Assembly: GCA_920105625.2 (NCBI GenBank)
Contig: OV050030.1
Location: 210,474,325-210,538,324 of the forward strand
DNA from: Clusia tigrina
Lineage: Eukaryota > Arthropoda > Insecta > Diptera > Clusiidae
DNA: 64,000 bases
Direction: 5' to 3'
The notes beneath the pieces were generated by a model. That model saw nothing but the letters and a program-made list of their open reading frames with translations, searched no databases and was not told the DNA's origin. Each line of letters begins with the position of its first letter. The stretch's first letter is position 1. The position numbers and the translations under genes are program-made. Positions 14,603-29,200 of the stretch are shown here, one piece after another.

Positions 14603-14814
14603 GCGGCTCGAGTACTTTATTGTCACCAAATTTCAAGGTTTTATGACGCTCCAGTAAAAAGTTACAAACATTTTATTGTTGCAAACTTTGATAGGTTTAG
14701 GACGCACCGTATAGAAGTTAGGGCCATTTGAACTTTTATCAGTGTTTGATTTGTGACTCAAGCATAACTATGAGCGACAGCTTAAATTGATAAGAGGCTC
14801 GAGTACTTTATTGT

Positions 14815-17800
14815 CACAAAATTTCAAGATTTTATGACGCTCCAGTAAAAAGTTACAAGCATTTGAATGTTGCAAAATTAGATTGGTATAGGATGCACCG
14901 TATAGAAGGTAGGGCCATTTGAAGTTTTATCAGTGTTTGATTTGGGACTCAAGGGTAGCATAGCTATGAGCGATATCTTAAATTGATAAGAGGCTCGAGT
15001 ACTTTATTGTCACAAAATTTCAAGATTTTATGACGCTCCAGTAAAAAGTTACAAGCATTTGAATGTTGCAAAATTGGATTGGTGTAGGATGCACCGTATA
15101 GAAGTTAGGGACATTTGAAGTTTTATCAGTGATTTATTTGTGACTTATGGGTAGCATAGCTACGAGCGATAGCTTAAATTGACAAGAGGCTCGAGTACTT
15201 TGTTGTCACCAAATTTCAAGATTTTATGACTCTCCAGTAAGAATTTACAAGCATTTGAATGTTGAAAAGTTTGATAGGTGTAGGACGCACCGTATAGAAG
15301 TTAGGGCCATTTGAAGTTTTATCAGTGTTTGATTTGGGACTCAAGGGTAGCATAGCTATGAGCGATAGCTTAAATTGATGAGGCTCGTGTACTTTATTGT
15401 CACCAAATTTCAAGGTTTTGTGACGCTCTAGTAAAAAGTTACAAGCATTTGTTTGTTGCAAACTTTGATAGGTATAGGACGCAACGTATAGAAGTTAGGG
15501 CCCTTTGAACTTTTATCAGTGTTTGATTTGGGACTCCAGGGTAGCATAGCTATGAGCGATAGCTTAAATTGATAAGAGGCTCGAGTACTTTATTGTCACC
15601 AAATTTCAAGACTTTAGGACGCTCCAGTAAAAAGTTACAAGGATTTGATTGTTGCAAACTTTGATAGGTATAGAAGTTAGGATCTTTTGAAGTTTTAGCA
15701 GTGGTTCATTTGGGACTCAAGGGTAGCAGAGCTATGAGCGATAGCTTAAATTTACAAGAGGCTCGAGTAATTTATTGTCACCAAATTTCAAGGTTTTATG
15801 ACTCTCCAGTTGGAAGTTACAAGCATTTGAATGTTGAAAAGTTTGATTGGAGTAGGACGCACCGTAAAGAAGTTAGGGCAATTTGAAGTTTTATCAGTGT
15901 TTGATTTGGGACTCAAGGGTAGCATAGATATAAGCGATAGCTTAAATTGAAGAGAAGCTCGAGTAATTTATTGTCACAAAATGTCAAGTTTTTATGACGC
16001 TCCAGTAAAAATTTACAAACATTTGATTGTTGCCATATTTGATAGGTATAGGACGCACTGCATGGAAGTTAGGGCCATTTGAAGTATTATCAGTCTTTGA
16101 TTTGGGACTCAAGGGTAGCATAGCTATGAGCGATAGCTTAAATTGACAAGAGGCTTGAGTACTTTATTGTCACAAAATTTCAAGATTTTATGACGCTCCA
16201 GTAAAAAGTTACAAGCATTTGATTGTTGCAAACTTTGATAGGTGTAGGACGCATCGTATAGAAGTTAGGACCATTTGAAGTTTATCAGTGTTTGATTTGG
16301 GACTCAAGGGTAGCATAGCTATGAGCGATAGCTTAAATTGATAAGAGGCTCGAGTACTTTATTGTCCAAAAATTTAAAGGTTTTATTACGCTAAAGTAAA
16401 AAGTTGCAAGCATTTGATTGTTGCAAACTTTGATAGGTGTAAGACGCACCGTATAGAAGTTAGGGACATTTGAAGTTTTATCAGTGTTTGATTTGGGACT
16501 CAAGGGTAGCATAGCTATGAGCGATATCTTAAATTGATAAGAGGCTCGAGTACTTTATTGTCACAAAATTTCAAGATTTTATGATGCTCCAGTAAAAAGT
16601 TACAAGCATTTGAATGTCGTAAATTTGATTATTATAGGATGCACCGTATAGAAGTTAGGGCCATTTGAAGTTTATCAGTGTTTGATTTGGGACTCAAGGG
16701 TAGCATAGCTATGAGTGATAGCTTAAATTGACAAGAATCTCGAGTACTTTATTGTCACAAAATTTCAAGATTTTATGACGCTCCAGTAAAAAGTTACAAG
16801 CATTTGATTGTTGCAAACTTTGATAGGTATAGGACGCACCATATTGAAGTTAGTGCCATTTGAACTTTTAGCAGTGGTTGATTTGGGACTCAAGGGTAGC
16901 ATAGCTATGAGCGACAGCTTAAATTTACAAGAGGCTCGAGTACTTTATTGTCACAAAATTTCAAGATTTTATGACTCTCCAGTAAGAAGTTACAAGCATT
17001 TGAATGTTGAAAAGTTTGATAGGTGTAGGACGCACCGTATAGAAGTTAGGGCAATTTGAAGTTTTATCAGTTTTTGATTTGGGACTCAAGGGTAGCATAG
17101 CTATGAGTCATAGCTTAAATTGAAAAGAAGCTCGAGTACTTTATTGTCACAAAATTTCAAGTTTTTATTATGCTCCAGTAAAAAGTTGCAAGCATTTGAT
17201 TGTTGCAAACTTTGATAGGTGTAGGACGCACCGTATAGAAGTTAGGGCCATTTGAAATTTATCAGTATTTGATTTGGGACTCAAGGGTAGCATAGCTATA
17301 AACCATAGCTTAAATTGATAAGCGGCTCGAGTACTTTATTGTCACCAAATTTCTAGGTTTTATGACGCTCCAGTAAAAAGTTACAAACATTTTATTGTTG
17401 CAAACTTTGATAGGTTTAGGACGCACCGTATAGAAGTTAGGGCCATTTGAACTTTTATCAGTGTTTGATTTGGGACTCAAGCATAACTATGAGCGACAGC
17501 TTAAATTGATAAGAGGCTCGAGTACTTTATTGTCACAAAATTTCAAGATTTTATGACTCCCCAGTAAGAAGTTACAAGCATTTGAATGTTGAAAAGTTTG
17601 ATAGGTGTAGGACGCACCGTATAGAAGTTAGGGCAATTTGAATTTTTTATCAGTGTTTGATTTGGGACTCAAGGGTAGCATAGCTATGAGCGACAGCTTA
17701 AATTTACAAGAGGCTCGAGTACTTTATTGTCACAAAATTTCAAGATTTTATGACTCTCCAGTAAGAAGTTACAAGCATTTGAATGTTGAAAAGTTTGATA

Positions 17801-18335
17801 GGTGTAGGACGCACCGTATAGAAGTTAGGGCAATTTGAAGTTTTATCAGTTTTTTATTTGGGACTCAAGGGTAGCATAGCTATGAGTCATAGCTTAAATT
17901 GAAAAGAGGCTCGAGTACTTTATTGTCACAAAATTTCAAGTTTTTATTATGCTCCAGTAAAAAGTTGCAAGCATTTGATTGTTGCAGACTTTGATTGGTG
18001 TAGGACGCACCGTATAGAAGTTAGGGCCATTTGAAGTTTATCAGTATTTGATTTGGGACTCAAGGATAGCATAGCTATAAGCCATCGCTTAAATTGATAA
18101 GCGGCTCGAGTACTTTATTGTCACCAAATTTCAAGGTTTTATGACGCTCCAGTAAAAAGTTACAAACATTTTATTGTTGCAAACTTTGATAGGTTTAGGA
18201 CGCACCGTATAGAAGTTAGGGCCATTTGAACTTTTATCAGTGTTTGATTTGGGACTCAAGCATAACTATGAGCGACAGCTTAAATTGATAAGAGGCTCGA
18301 GTACTTTATTGTCACAAAATTTCAAGATTTTATGA
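14815..18335 (+). repeat. Higher-order repeat I, partial copy 3
   Basis: This block repeats the last ~3.3 kb of copy 2. CAAAATTAGATTGG followed by GAAGGTAGGG occurs at 11571 and 14872 (offset about 3,301). Later landmarks such as 13310/16808 and 14140/17638 are offset by 3,498. The change of about 196 bp arises because this copy retains the monomer near 15.70 kb that copy 2 lacks, and in that it resembles copy 1. The left edge at ~14.8 kb is a unit-boundary jump from a monomer type seen near 14.64 kb back to a type seen near 11.5 kb. Confidence 0.8.
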
Positions 18336-21300
18336 CTCCCCAGTAAGAAGTTACAAGCATTTGAATGTTGAAAAGTTTGATAGGTGTAGGACGCACCGTA
18401 TAGAAGTTAGGGCAATTTGAATTTTTATCAGTGTTTGATTTGGGACTCAAGGGTAGCATAGCTATGAGTGATAGCTTAAATTGACAAGAATCTCGAGTAC
18501 TTTATTGTCACAAAATTTCAAGATTTTATGACGCTCCAGTAAAAAGTTACAAGCATTTGATTGTTGCAAACTTTGATAGGTGTAGGACGCACCGTATAGA
18601 AGTTAGGGCCATTTGAAGTTTAATAGTGTTTGATTTGGGACTCAAGGGTAGCATAGCTTTGAGCGATAGCTTAAATTGATAAGAGGCTCGAGTACTTTAT
18701 TGTCACAAAATTTTAAGATTTTATGACGCTCCAGTAAAAAGTTACAAGCATTTGAATGTTACAAAATTTGATTGGTATAGGTTGCACCGTATTGAAGTTA
18801 GGGCCATTTGAAGTTTTATCAGTGTTTGATTTGGGACTCAAGGGTGACATAGCTATGACCGATAGCTTAAATTGACGAGAGGCTCGAGTAATTTCTTGTC
18901 AAAAAATTTCAAGGTTTTATGACGCTCCAGTAAAAAGTTACAAGCATTTGATTGTTGCAAACTTTGATAGGTGTAGGACGCACCGTATAGAAGTTAGGGC
19001 CATTTGAAGTTTATCAGTGTTTGATTTGGGACTCAAGGGTAGCATAGCTATAAGCCAAAGCTTAAATTGATAAGCGGCTCGAGTACTTTATTGTCACCAA
19101 ATTTCAAGGTTTTATGACGCTCCAGTAAAAAGTTACAAGCATTTTATTGTTGCAAACTTGGATAGGTTTAGGACGCACCGTATAGAAGTTAGGGCCATTT
19201 GAAGTTTTATCAGTGTTTGATTTGGGACTCAAGCATAACTATGAGCGATAGCTTAAATTGATAAGACGCTCGAGTACTTTATTGTCACAAAATTTCAAGT
19301 TTTTATTATGCTCCAGTAAAAAGTTGCAAGCATTTGATTGTTGCAAACTTTGATAGGTATAGGACGCACCGTACAGAAGTTAGGGCCATTTAAAGTTTTA
19401 TCAGTGTTTGATTTGGGACTCAAGGGTAGCATAGCTATGAGCGATATCTTAAATTGATAAGAGGCTCGAGTATTTTATTGTCACAAAATTTCAAGATTTT
19501 GTGACGCCCCAGTAAAAAGTTACAAGCATTTGAATGTTGCAAAATTTGATTGGTATAGGATGCACCGTTAGGGCCATTTGAAGTTTTATCAGTGTTTGAT
19601 TTGGGACTCAAGGGTGGCATAGCTATGAGAGATAGCTTAAATTGACGAGAGGCTCGAGTAATTTGTTGTCACAAAATTTCAAGGTTTTATGACGCTCCAG
19701 TAAAAAGTTCCAAGCATTTTATTGTTGCAAACTTTGATAGGTATAGGACGCACCGTATTGAAGTTAGGGCCATTTGAAGTTTTAGCATTGGTTGATTTGG
19801 GACTCAAGGGTAGCATAGCTATGAGCGATAGCTTACATTTACAAGAGGCTCGAGTACCTTATTGTCACACAATTTCAAGATTTTATGACTCCCCAGTAAG
19901 AAGTTACAAGCATTTGAATGTTGAAAAGTTTGATAGGTGTAGGACGCACCGTATAGAAGTTAGGGCAATTTGAAGTTTTATCAGTGTTTGATTTGGGACT
20001 CAAGGGTAGCATAGCTATGAGTGATAGCTTAAATTGACAAGAATCCCGAGTCCTTTATTGTCACAAAATTTCAAGATTTCATGACGCTCCAGTAAAAAGT
20101 TACAAGCATTTGATTGTTGCAAACTTTGATAGGTGTAGGACGCACCGTATAGAAGTTGGGGCCATTTGAAGTTTATCAGTGTTTGATTTGGGACTCAAGG
20201 GTAGCATAGCTTTGAGCGATAGCTTAAATTGATAAAAGGCTCGAGTACTTTATTGTCACAAAATTTCAAGATTTTATGACTCCTCAGTAAGAAGTTACAA
20301 GCATTTGAATGTTGAAAACTTTGATAGTTGTAGGACGCACCGTATAGAAGTTAGGGCAATTTGAAGTTTTATCTGTGTTTGAATTGGGACTCAAGGGTAT
20401 CATAGCTATGAGTCATAGCTTAAATTGACAAGAGGCTCGAGTAATTTATCGTCACACAATTTCAGGATTTTATGACTCTCCAGTAAGAAGTTACAAGCAT
20501 TTGATTGTTGCAAACTTTGATAGGTATAGGACGCACCGTATAGAAGTTAGGGCCATTTGAAGTTTTATCAGTGTTTGATTTAGGACTCAAGGATAGCATA
20601 GCTATGAGCGATAGCTTAAATTGATAAAAGGCTCGAGTACTTTATCGTCATAAAATTTCAAGATTCTATGTAAGAAGTTACAAGCATTTGAATGTTGAAA
20701 AGTTTGATAGGTGTAAGACGCACCGTATAGAAGTTACGGCAATTTGAAGTTTTATCAGTGTTTGATTTGGGACTCAAGGGTAGGATAGCTATGAGCGATA
20801 GCTTAAATTGACGAGAAGCTAGAGTAATTTATTGTCACAAAATTTCAAGGTTTCATGACGCTCCAGTAAAAAGTTAGAAGCATTGGATTGTTGCCAACTT
20901 TGATAGGTATAGGACGCACCGCATAGAAGTTAGGGCCATTTGAAGTTTCATCAGTGTTTGATTTGGGACATCAGGGTAGCATAGCTATGAGCGATAGCTT
21001 AAATTGATAAGAGGCTCGAGTACTTTATTGTCACAAAATTTCAAGATTTTATGACGCTCCAGTAAAAAGTTACAAGCATTTGAATGTTGTAAATTTGATT
21101 ATTATAGGATGCACCGTATAGAAGTTAGGGCCATTTGAAGTTTTATCAGTGTTTGATTTGGGACTCAAGGGTGGCATAGCTATTGTCACAAAATTTCAAG
21201 ATTTTATGACGCTCCAGAAAAAAGTTACAAGCATTTGATTGCTGCAAATTTTGATAGGTATAGGACGCACCGTATTGAAGTTAGGGCCATTTAAACTTTT

Positions 21301-24300
21301 AGCAGTGATTGATTTGGGACTCAAGGGTAGCATAGCTATGAGCATTAGCTTAAATTTACAAGAGGCTCGAGTACTTTATTGTAAAAAAATTTCAAGATTT
21401 TATGACTCTTCAGTAAGATGTTACAAGCATTTGAATGTTGAAAAGTTTGATAGGTGTAGGATGTACCGTATAGAAGTTAGGGCAATTTGAAGTTCTATCA
21501 GTGTTTGATTTGGGACTGTAGGGTAGCATAGCTATGAGTCAAAGCTTAAATTGACAAGAGGCTCGAGTACTTTATTGTCACAAAATTTCAAGTTTTTGTT
21601 ATGCTCCAGTAAAAAGATGCAAGCATTTGATTGTTGCAAACTTTGATAGGTGTAAGACGCACCGTATAGAAGATAGGGCCATTTAAAGTTTTATCAGTGT
21701 TTGATTTGGGACTCAAGGGTAGCATAGCTATGAGCGATATCTTAAATTGATAAGAGGCTCGAGTACTTTATAGTCACAAAATTTCAAGATTTTGTGACGC
21801 TCCAGTAAAAAGTTACAAGCATTTGAATGTTGCAAAATTTGATTGCTATAGGATGCACCGTTAGGGCCATTTGAAGTTTTATCAGTGTTTGATTTGGGAC
21901 TCAAGGGTAGCATAGCTATGAGCGATAGCTTAAATTGATGAGGCTCGAGCACTTTATTGTCACAAAATTTTAAGATTTTATGACCCTCCAGTAAAAAGTT
22001 ACAAGCATTTGAATGTTACAATATTTGATTGGGATAGGATGCACCGTATAGAAGTTAGGGCCATTTGAAGTTTTATCAGTGTTTGATTTGGGACTCAAGG
22101 GTGGCATAGCTATGAGCGATAGCTTAAATTGACGAGAGGCTCGAGTAATTTATTGTCACAAAAATTCAAGGTTTTATGACGCTCCAGTAAAAAGTTGCAA
22201 GCATTTGATTGTTGCAAACTTTAATAGGTGTAAGGCGCACCGTATAGAAGTTAGGGCCATTTGAAGTTTTAGCAGTGGTTGATTTGGGACTCAAGGGTAG
22301 CATAGCTTAAATTTACAAGAGGCTCGAGTACTTTATTGTCACAAAATTTCAAGATTTTATGACGCTCCAGTAAAAAGTTACAAGCATTTGAATGTTACAA
22401 TATTTGATTGGGATAGGACGCACCGTGTTGAAGTTAGGGCCATTTGAAGTTTTAGCAGTGTTTGATTTGGGACTCCAGGGTAGCATAGCTATGAGCCAAA
22501 GCTTAAATTGATAAGCGGCTCGAGTACTTTATAGTCACCAAATTTCAAGGTTTTATGACGCTCCAGTAAAAAGTTACAAGCATTTTATTGTTGCAAACTT
22601 TGATAGGTTTAGGATGCACCGTATAGAAGTTAGGGCCATTTCAACTTTTATCAGTGTTTGATTTGGGACTCAAGCATAACTATGAGCGATAGCTTAAATT
22701 GATAAGACGCTCGAGTACTCTATTGTCACCAAATTTCAAGATTTTATGACGCTCCAGTAAAAAGTTACAAGCATTTGATTGTTGCAAACTTTGATAGGTA
22801 TAGGACGCACCGTATTAAAGTTAGGGCCATTTAAACATTTAGCAGTGGTTGATTTGGGACTCAAGGGTAGCATAGCTATGAGCATTAGCTTAAATTTACA
22901 AGAGGCTCGAGTACTTTATTGTCACAAAATTTCAAGATTTTATGACTCTCCAGTAAGAAGTTACAAGCATTTGAATGTTGAAAAGTTTGATAGGTATAGG
23001 ACGCACCGTATTGAAGTTAGGGCCGTTTAAACTTTTAGCAGTGGTTGATTTGGGACTCAAGGGTAGCATAGCTATGAGCATTAGCTTAAATTTACAAGAG
23101 GCTCGAGTACTTTATTGTCACAAAATTTCAAGATGTTATGACTCTCCAGTAAGAAGTTACAAGCATTTGAATGTTGAAAAGTTTGATAGGTGTAGGATGC
23201 ACCGTATAGAAATTAGAGCAATTTGAAGTTTTATCAGTGTTTGATTTGGGACTGAAGGGTAGCATAGCTATGAGTCATAGCTTAAATTGACAAGAGGCTC
23301 GAGTACTTTATTGTCACAAAATTTCAAGTTTTTATTATGCTCCAGTAAATAGTTGCAAGCATTTGATTGTTGCAAACTTTGATAGGTGTAAGACGCACCA
23401 TATAGAAGTTAGGGCCATTTAAAGTTTTATCAGTGTTTGATTTGGGACTCCAGGGTAGTATAGCTATGAGCGATAGCTTAAATTGATGAGGCTCGAGTAC
23501 TTTATTGTTACCAAATTTCAAGATTTTATGACGCTCCAGTAAAAAGTTACAAGCATTTGATTGTTGCAAACTTTGATAGGTATAGGACGCACCGTATTGA
23601 AGTTAGGGCCATTTGAAGTTTTAGCAGTGGTTGATTTGGGACTCAAAGGTAGCATAGCTATGAGCATTAGCTTAAATTTATAAGAGGCTCGAGTACTTTA
23701 TTGTCACAAAATTTCAAGATTTTATGACTCTCCAGTAAGAAGTTACAAGCATTTGAATGTTGAAAAGTTTGATAGGTGTAGGATGCACCGTATAGAAATT
23801 AGGGCAATTTGAAGTTTTATCAGTGTTTGATTTGGGACTGAAGGGTAGCATAGCTATGAGTCACAGCTTAAATTGACAAGAGGCTCGAGTACTTTATTGT
23901 CACAAAATTTCAAGTTTTTATTATGCTCCAGTAAAAAGTTGCAAGCATTTGATTGTTGCAAACTTTGATAGGTGTAAGACGCACCGTCTAGAAGTTAGGG
24001 TCATTTGAAGTTTTATCAGTGTTTGATTTGGGACTCAAGGGTGGCATAGCTATGAGCGATAGCTTAAATTGACGAGAGGCTCGAGTAATTTATTGTCACA
24101 AAAATTCAAGGTTTTATGACGCTCCAGTAAAAAGTTCCAAGCATTTTATTGTTGCAAACTTTGATAGGTATAGGACGCACCGTGTTGAAGTTAGGGCCAT
24201 TTGAAGTTTTAGCAGTGGTTGATTTGGGACTCAAGGGTAGCATAGCTTAAATTTACAAGAGGCTCGAGTACTTTATTGTCACAAAATTTCATGATTTTAT

Positions 24301-27300
24301 GACGCTCCAGTAAAAAGTTACAAGCATTTGAATGTTACAATATTTGATTGGGATAGGACGCACCGTGTTGAAGTTAGGGCCATTTGAAGTTTTAGCAGTG
24401 TTTGATTTGGGACTCCAGGGTAGCATAGCTATGAGCCAAAGCTTAAATTGATAAGCGGCTCGAGTACTTTATAGTCACCAAATTTCAAGGTTTTATGACG
24501 CTCCAGTAAAAAGTTACAAGCATTTTATTGTTGCAAACTTTGATAGGTTTAGGACGCACCGTATAGAAGTTAGGGCCATTTCAACTTTTATCAGTGTTTG
24601 ATTTGGGACTCAAGCATAACTATGAGCGATAGCTTAAATTGATAAGACGCTCGAGTACTCTATTGTCACCAAATTTCAAGATTTTATGACGCTCCAGTAA
24701 AAAGTTACAAGCATTTGATTGTTGCAAACTTTGATAGGTATAGGACGCACCGTATTGAAGTTAGGGCCATTTAAACATTTAGCTGTGGTTGATTTGGGAC
24801 TCAAGGGTAGCATAGCTATGAGCATTAGCTTAAATTTACAAGAGGCTCGAGTACTTTATTGTCACAAAATTTCAAGTTTTTATTATGCTCCAGTAAAAAG
24901 TTGCAAGCATTTGATTGTTGCAAACTTTGATAGGTGTAAGACGCACCGTATAGAAGTTAGGGCCATTTCAAGTTTTCTCAGTGTTTGATTTGGGACTCCA
25001 GGGTAGCATAGCTATGAGCGATATCTTAAATTGATAAGAGGCTCGAGTACTTTATTGTCACAAAATTTCAAGATTTTATGACGCTCCAGTAAAAAGTTAC
25101 AAGCATTTGAATGTTGCAAAATTTGATTGGTATAGGATGCACCGTTAGGGCCATTTGAAGTTTTATCAGTGTTTGATTTGGGACTCAAGGGTAGCATAGC
25201 TATGTTCGATAGCTTAAATTGATGAGGCTCGAGTACTTTATTGTCACAAAATTTTAAGATTTTATGACGCTCCAGTAAAAAGTTACAAGCATTTGAATGT
25301 TACAATATTTGAATGGGATAGGATGCACCGTATATAAGTTAGGGCCATTTGAAGTTTTATCAGTGTTTGATTTGGGACTCAAGGGTAGCATAGCTATGAG
25401 CGATATCTTAAATTGATAAGAGGCTCGAGTACTTTATTGTCACAAAATTTCAAGATTTTGTGACGCTCCAGTAAAAAGTTACAAGCATTTGAATGTTGCA
25501 AAATTTGATTGGTATAGGATGCACCGTTAGGGCCATTTGAAGTTTTATCAGTGTTTGATTTGGGACTCAAGGGTGGCATAGCTATGAGCGATAGCTTAAA
25601 TTTACAAGAGGTTCGAGTACTTTATTGTCACAAAATTTCAAGATTTTATGACTCCCCAGTAAGAAGTTACAAGCATTTGAATGTTGAAAACTTTGATAGG
25701 TATAGGACGCACGGTATTGAAGTTAGGGCCATTTAAACTTTTAGCAGTGGTTGATTTGGGACTCAAGGGTAGCATAGCTATGAGCATTAGCTTAAATTTA
25801 CAAGAGGCTCGAGTACTTTATTGTCACAAAATTTCAAGATGTTATGACTCTCCAGTAAGAAGTTACAAGCATTTGAATGTTGAAAAGTTTGATAGGTGTA
25901 GGATGCACCGTATAGAAATTAGGGCAATTTGAAGTTTTATCAGTGTTTGATTTGGGACTGAAGGGTAGCATAGCTATGAGTCATAGCTTAAATTGACAAG
26001 AGGCTCGAGTACTTTATTGTCACAATATTTCAAGTTTTTATTATGCTCCAGTAAATAGTTGCAAGCATTTGATTGTTGCAAACTTTGATAGGTGTAAGAC
26101 GCACCTATAGAAGTTAGGGCCATTTAAAGTTTTATCAGTGTTTGATTTGGGACTCCAGGGTAGCATAGCTATGAGCGATAGCTTAAATTGATGAGGCTCG
26201 AGTACTTTATTGTCACCAAATTTCAAGATTTTATGACGCTCCAGTAAAAAGTTACAAGCATTTGATTGTTGCAAACTTTGATAGGTATAGGACGCACCGT
26301 ATTGAAGTTAGGGCCATTTGAAGTTTTAGCAGTGGTTGATTTGGGACTCAAGGGTAGCATAGCTATGAGCATTAGCTTAAATTTATAAGAGGCTCGAGTA
26401 CTTTATTGTCACAAAATTTCAAGATTTTATGACTCTCCAGTAAGAAGTTACAAGCATTTGAATGTTGAAAATTTTGTTAGGTGTAGGATGCACCGTATAG
26501 AAATTAGGGCAATTTGAAGTTTTATCAGTGTTTGATTTGGGACTGAAGGGTAGCATAGCTATGAGTCATAGCTTAAATTGACAAGAGGCTCGAGTACTTT
26601 ATTGTCACAAAATTACAAGTTTTCATTATGCTCCAGTAAAAAGTTGCAAGCATTTGATTATTGCAAACTTTGATAGGTGTAAGACGCACCGTCTAGAAGT
26701 TAGGGCCATTTAAAGTTTTATCAGTGTTTGATTTGGGACTCCAGGGTAGCATAGCTATGAGCGATATCTTAAATTGATAAGAGGCTCGAGTACTTTATTG
26801 TCACAAAATTTCAAGGTTTTGTGACGCTCCAGTAAAAAGTTACAAGCATTTGAATGTTGCAAAATTTGATTGGTATAGAATGCACCGTTAGGGCCATTTG
26901 AAGTTTTATCAGTGTTTGATTTGGGACTCAAGGGTAGCATAGCTATGAGCGATAGCTTAAATTGATGAGGCTCGATTACTTTATTGTCACCAAATTTCAA
27001 GATTTTATGACGCTCCAGTAAAAAGTTACAAGCATTTGATTGTTGCAAACTTTGATAGGTATAGGACGCACCGTATTGAAGTTAGGGCCATTTAAACTTT
27101 TAGCAGTGGTTGATTTGGGACTCAAGGGTCGCATAGCTATGAGCATTAGCTTAAATTTACAAGAGGCTCGAGTACTTTATTGTCACAAAATTTCAAGATT
27201 TTATGACTCTCCAGTAAGAAGTTACAATCATTTGAATGTTGAAAAGTTTGATAGGTGTAGGATGCACCGTATAGAAGTTAGGGTAATTTGAAGTTTTATC

Positions 27301-29200
27301 AGTGTTTGATTTGGGACTGTAGGGTAGCATAGCTATGAGTCATAGCTTAAATTGACAATAGGCTCGAGTACTTTATTGTCACAAAATTTCAAGTTTTTAT
27401 TATGCTCCAGTAAAAAGTTGCAAGTATTTGATTGTTGCAAACTTTGATAGGTGTAGGACGCACCGTATAGAAGTTAGGGCCATTTGAAGTTTATCAGTGT
27501 TTGATTTGGGACTCAAAGGTAGCATAGCTTTGAGCGATATCTTAAATTGATAAGAGGCTCGAGTACTTTGTCACAAAATTTGCAGATGTTATGACGCTCC
27601 AGTAAAAAGTTACAAGCATTTGAATGTTACAAAATTTGATTGGTATAGGATGCACCGTATAGAAGTTAGGGCCATTTGAAGTTTTATCTGTGTTTGATTT
27701 GGGACTCAAGGGTGGCATAGCTATGAGCGATAGCTTAAATTGACGAGAGGCTCGAGTAATTTATTGTCACAAAATTTCAAGGTTTTATGACGCTCCAGTA
27801 AAAAGTTACAAGCATTTGATTGTTGCAAACTTTGATAGATATAGGACGCACCGTACTGAAGTTAGGGCCATTTGAAGTTTTAGCAGTGGTTGATTTGGGA
27901 CTCAAGGGTAGCATAGCTATGAGCATTAGCTTAAATTTACAAGAGGCTCGAGTATTTTATTGTCACAAAATTTCAAGATTTTATGACTCTCCAGTAAGAA
28001 GTTACAAGCATTTGAATGTTGAAAAGTTTGAAAGGTGTAGGATGCACCGTATAGAAATTAGGGCAATTTGAAGTTTTATCAGTGTTTGATTTGGGACTGA
28101 AGGGTAGCATAGCTATGAGTCATAGATTAATTTCAAGATTTTATGACTCTCCAGTAAGAAGTGACAAGCATTTGAATGTTGAAAAGTTTGATAGGTGTAG
28201 GATGCACCGTATAGAAGTTACGGCCATTTGAAGTTTTATCAGTGTTTGATTTGGGACTGAAGGGTAGCATAGCTATGAGTCATAGCTTAAATTGACAAGA
28301 GGCTCGAGTACTTTATTGTCACAAAATTTCAAGTTTTTATTATGCTCCAGTAAAAAGTTGCAAGCATTTGATTGTTGCAAACTTTGATAGGTGTAAGACG
28401 CACCGTATAGAAGTTAGGGCCATTTAAAGTTTTATCAGTGTTTGATTTGGGACTCCAGGGTAGCATAGCTATGAGCGATATCTTAAATTGATAAGAGGCT
28501 CGAGTACTTTATTGTCACAAAATTTCAAGGTTTTGTGACGCTCCCGTAAAAAGTTACAAGCATTTGAATGTTGCAAAATTTGATTGGTATAGAATGCACC
28601 GTTAGGGCCATTTGAAGTTTTATCAGTGTTTGATTTGGGACTCAAGGGTAGCATAGCTATGAGCGATCGCTTAAATTGATGAGGCTCGATTACTTTATTG
28701 TCACCAAATTTCAAGATTTTATGACGCTCCAGTAAAAAGTTACAAGCATTTGATTGTTGCAAACTTTGATAGGTATAGGACGCACCGTATTGAAGTTAGG
28801 GCCATTTAAACTTTTAGCAGTGGTTGATTTGGGACTCAAGGGTCGCATAGCTATGAGCATTAGCTTAAATTTACAAGAGGCTCGAGTACTTTATTGTCAC
28901 AAAATTTCAAGATTTTATGACTCTCCAGTAAGAAGTTACAATCATTTGAATGTTGAAAAGTTTGATAGGTGTAGGATGCACCGTATAGAAGTTAGGGCAA
29001 TTTGAAGTTTTATAAGTGTTTGATTTGGGACTGAAGGGTAGCATAGCTATGAGTCATAGCTTAAATTGACAATAGGCTCGAGTACTTTATTGTCACAAAA
29101 TTTCAAGTTTTTATTATGCTCCAGTAAAAAGTTGCAAGCATTTGATTGTTGCAAACTTTGATAGGTGTAGGACGCACCGTATAGAAGTTAGGGCCATTTG
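18336..29200 (+). repeat. Satellite, mixed domain with ~1.9, ~2.7 and ~1.7 kb periodicities
   Basis: The same 195-bp satellite is here organised more loosely. Paired landmarks show partial HORs: 22779/24719 (1,940 bp, about ten monomers), 22975/25681 (2,706 bp), 23324/26041 (2,717 bp, about fourteen monomers) and 26755/28469 with 27040/28754 (1,714 bp). Several truncated monomers occur: near 21176-21190 the repeat jumps from GGCATAGC to TATTGTCAC, losing about 40 bp, and near 28126 it jumps from GTCATAGATTA to ATTTCAAG. A promoterless look and frequent stops argue against any gene. Confidence 0.8.

Noticed and set aside
26755..27048. Minus-strand 60-97 codon frames in the satellite
   Set aside because: These are the antisense counterpart of the same periodicity; they appear wherever a monomer subtype lacks a stop, and simply repeat the satellite.
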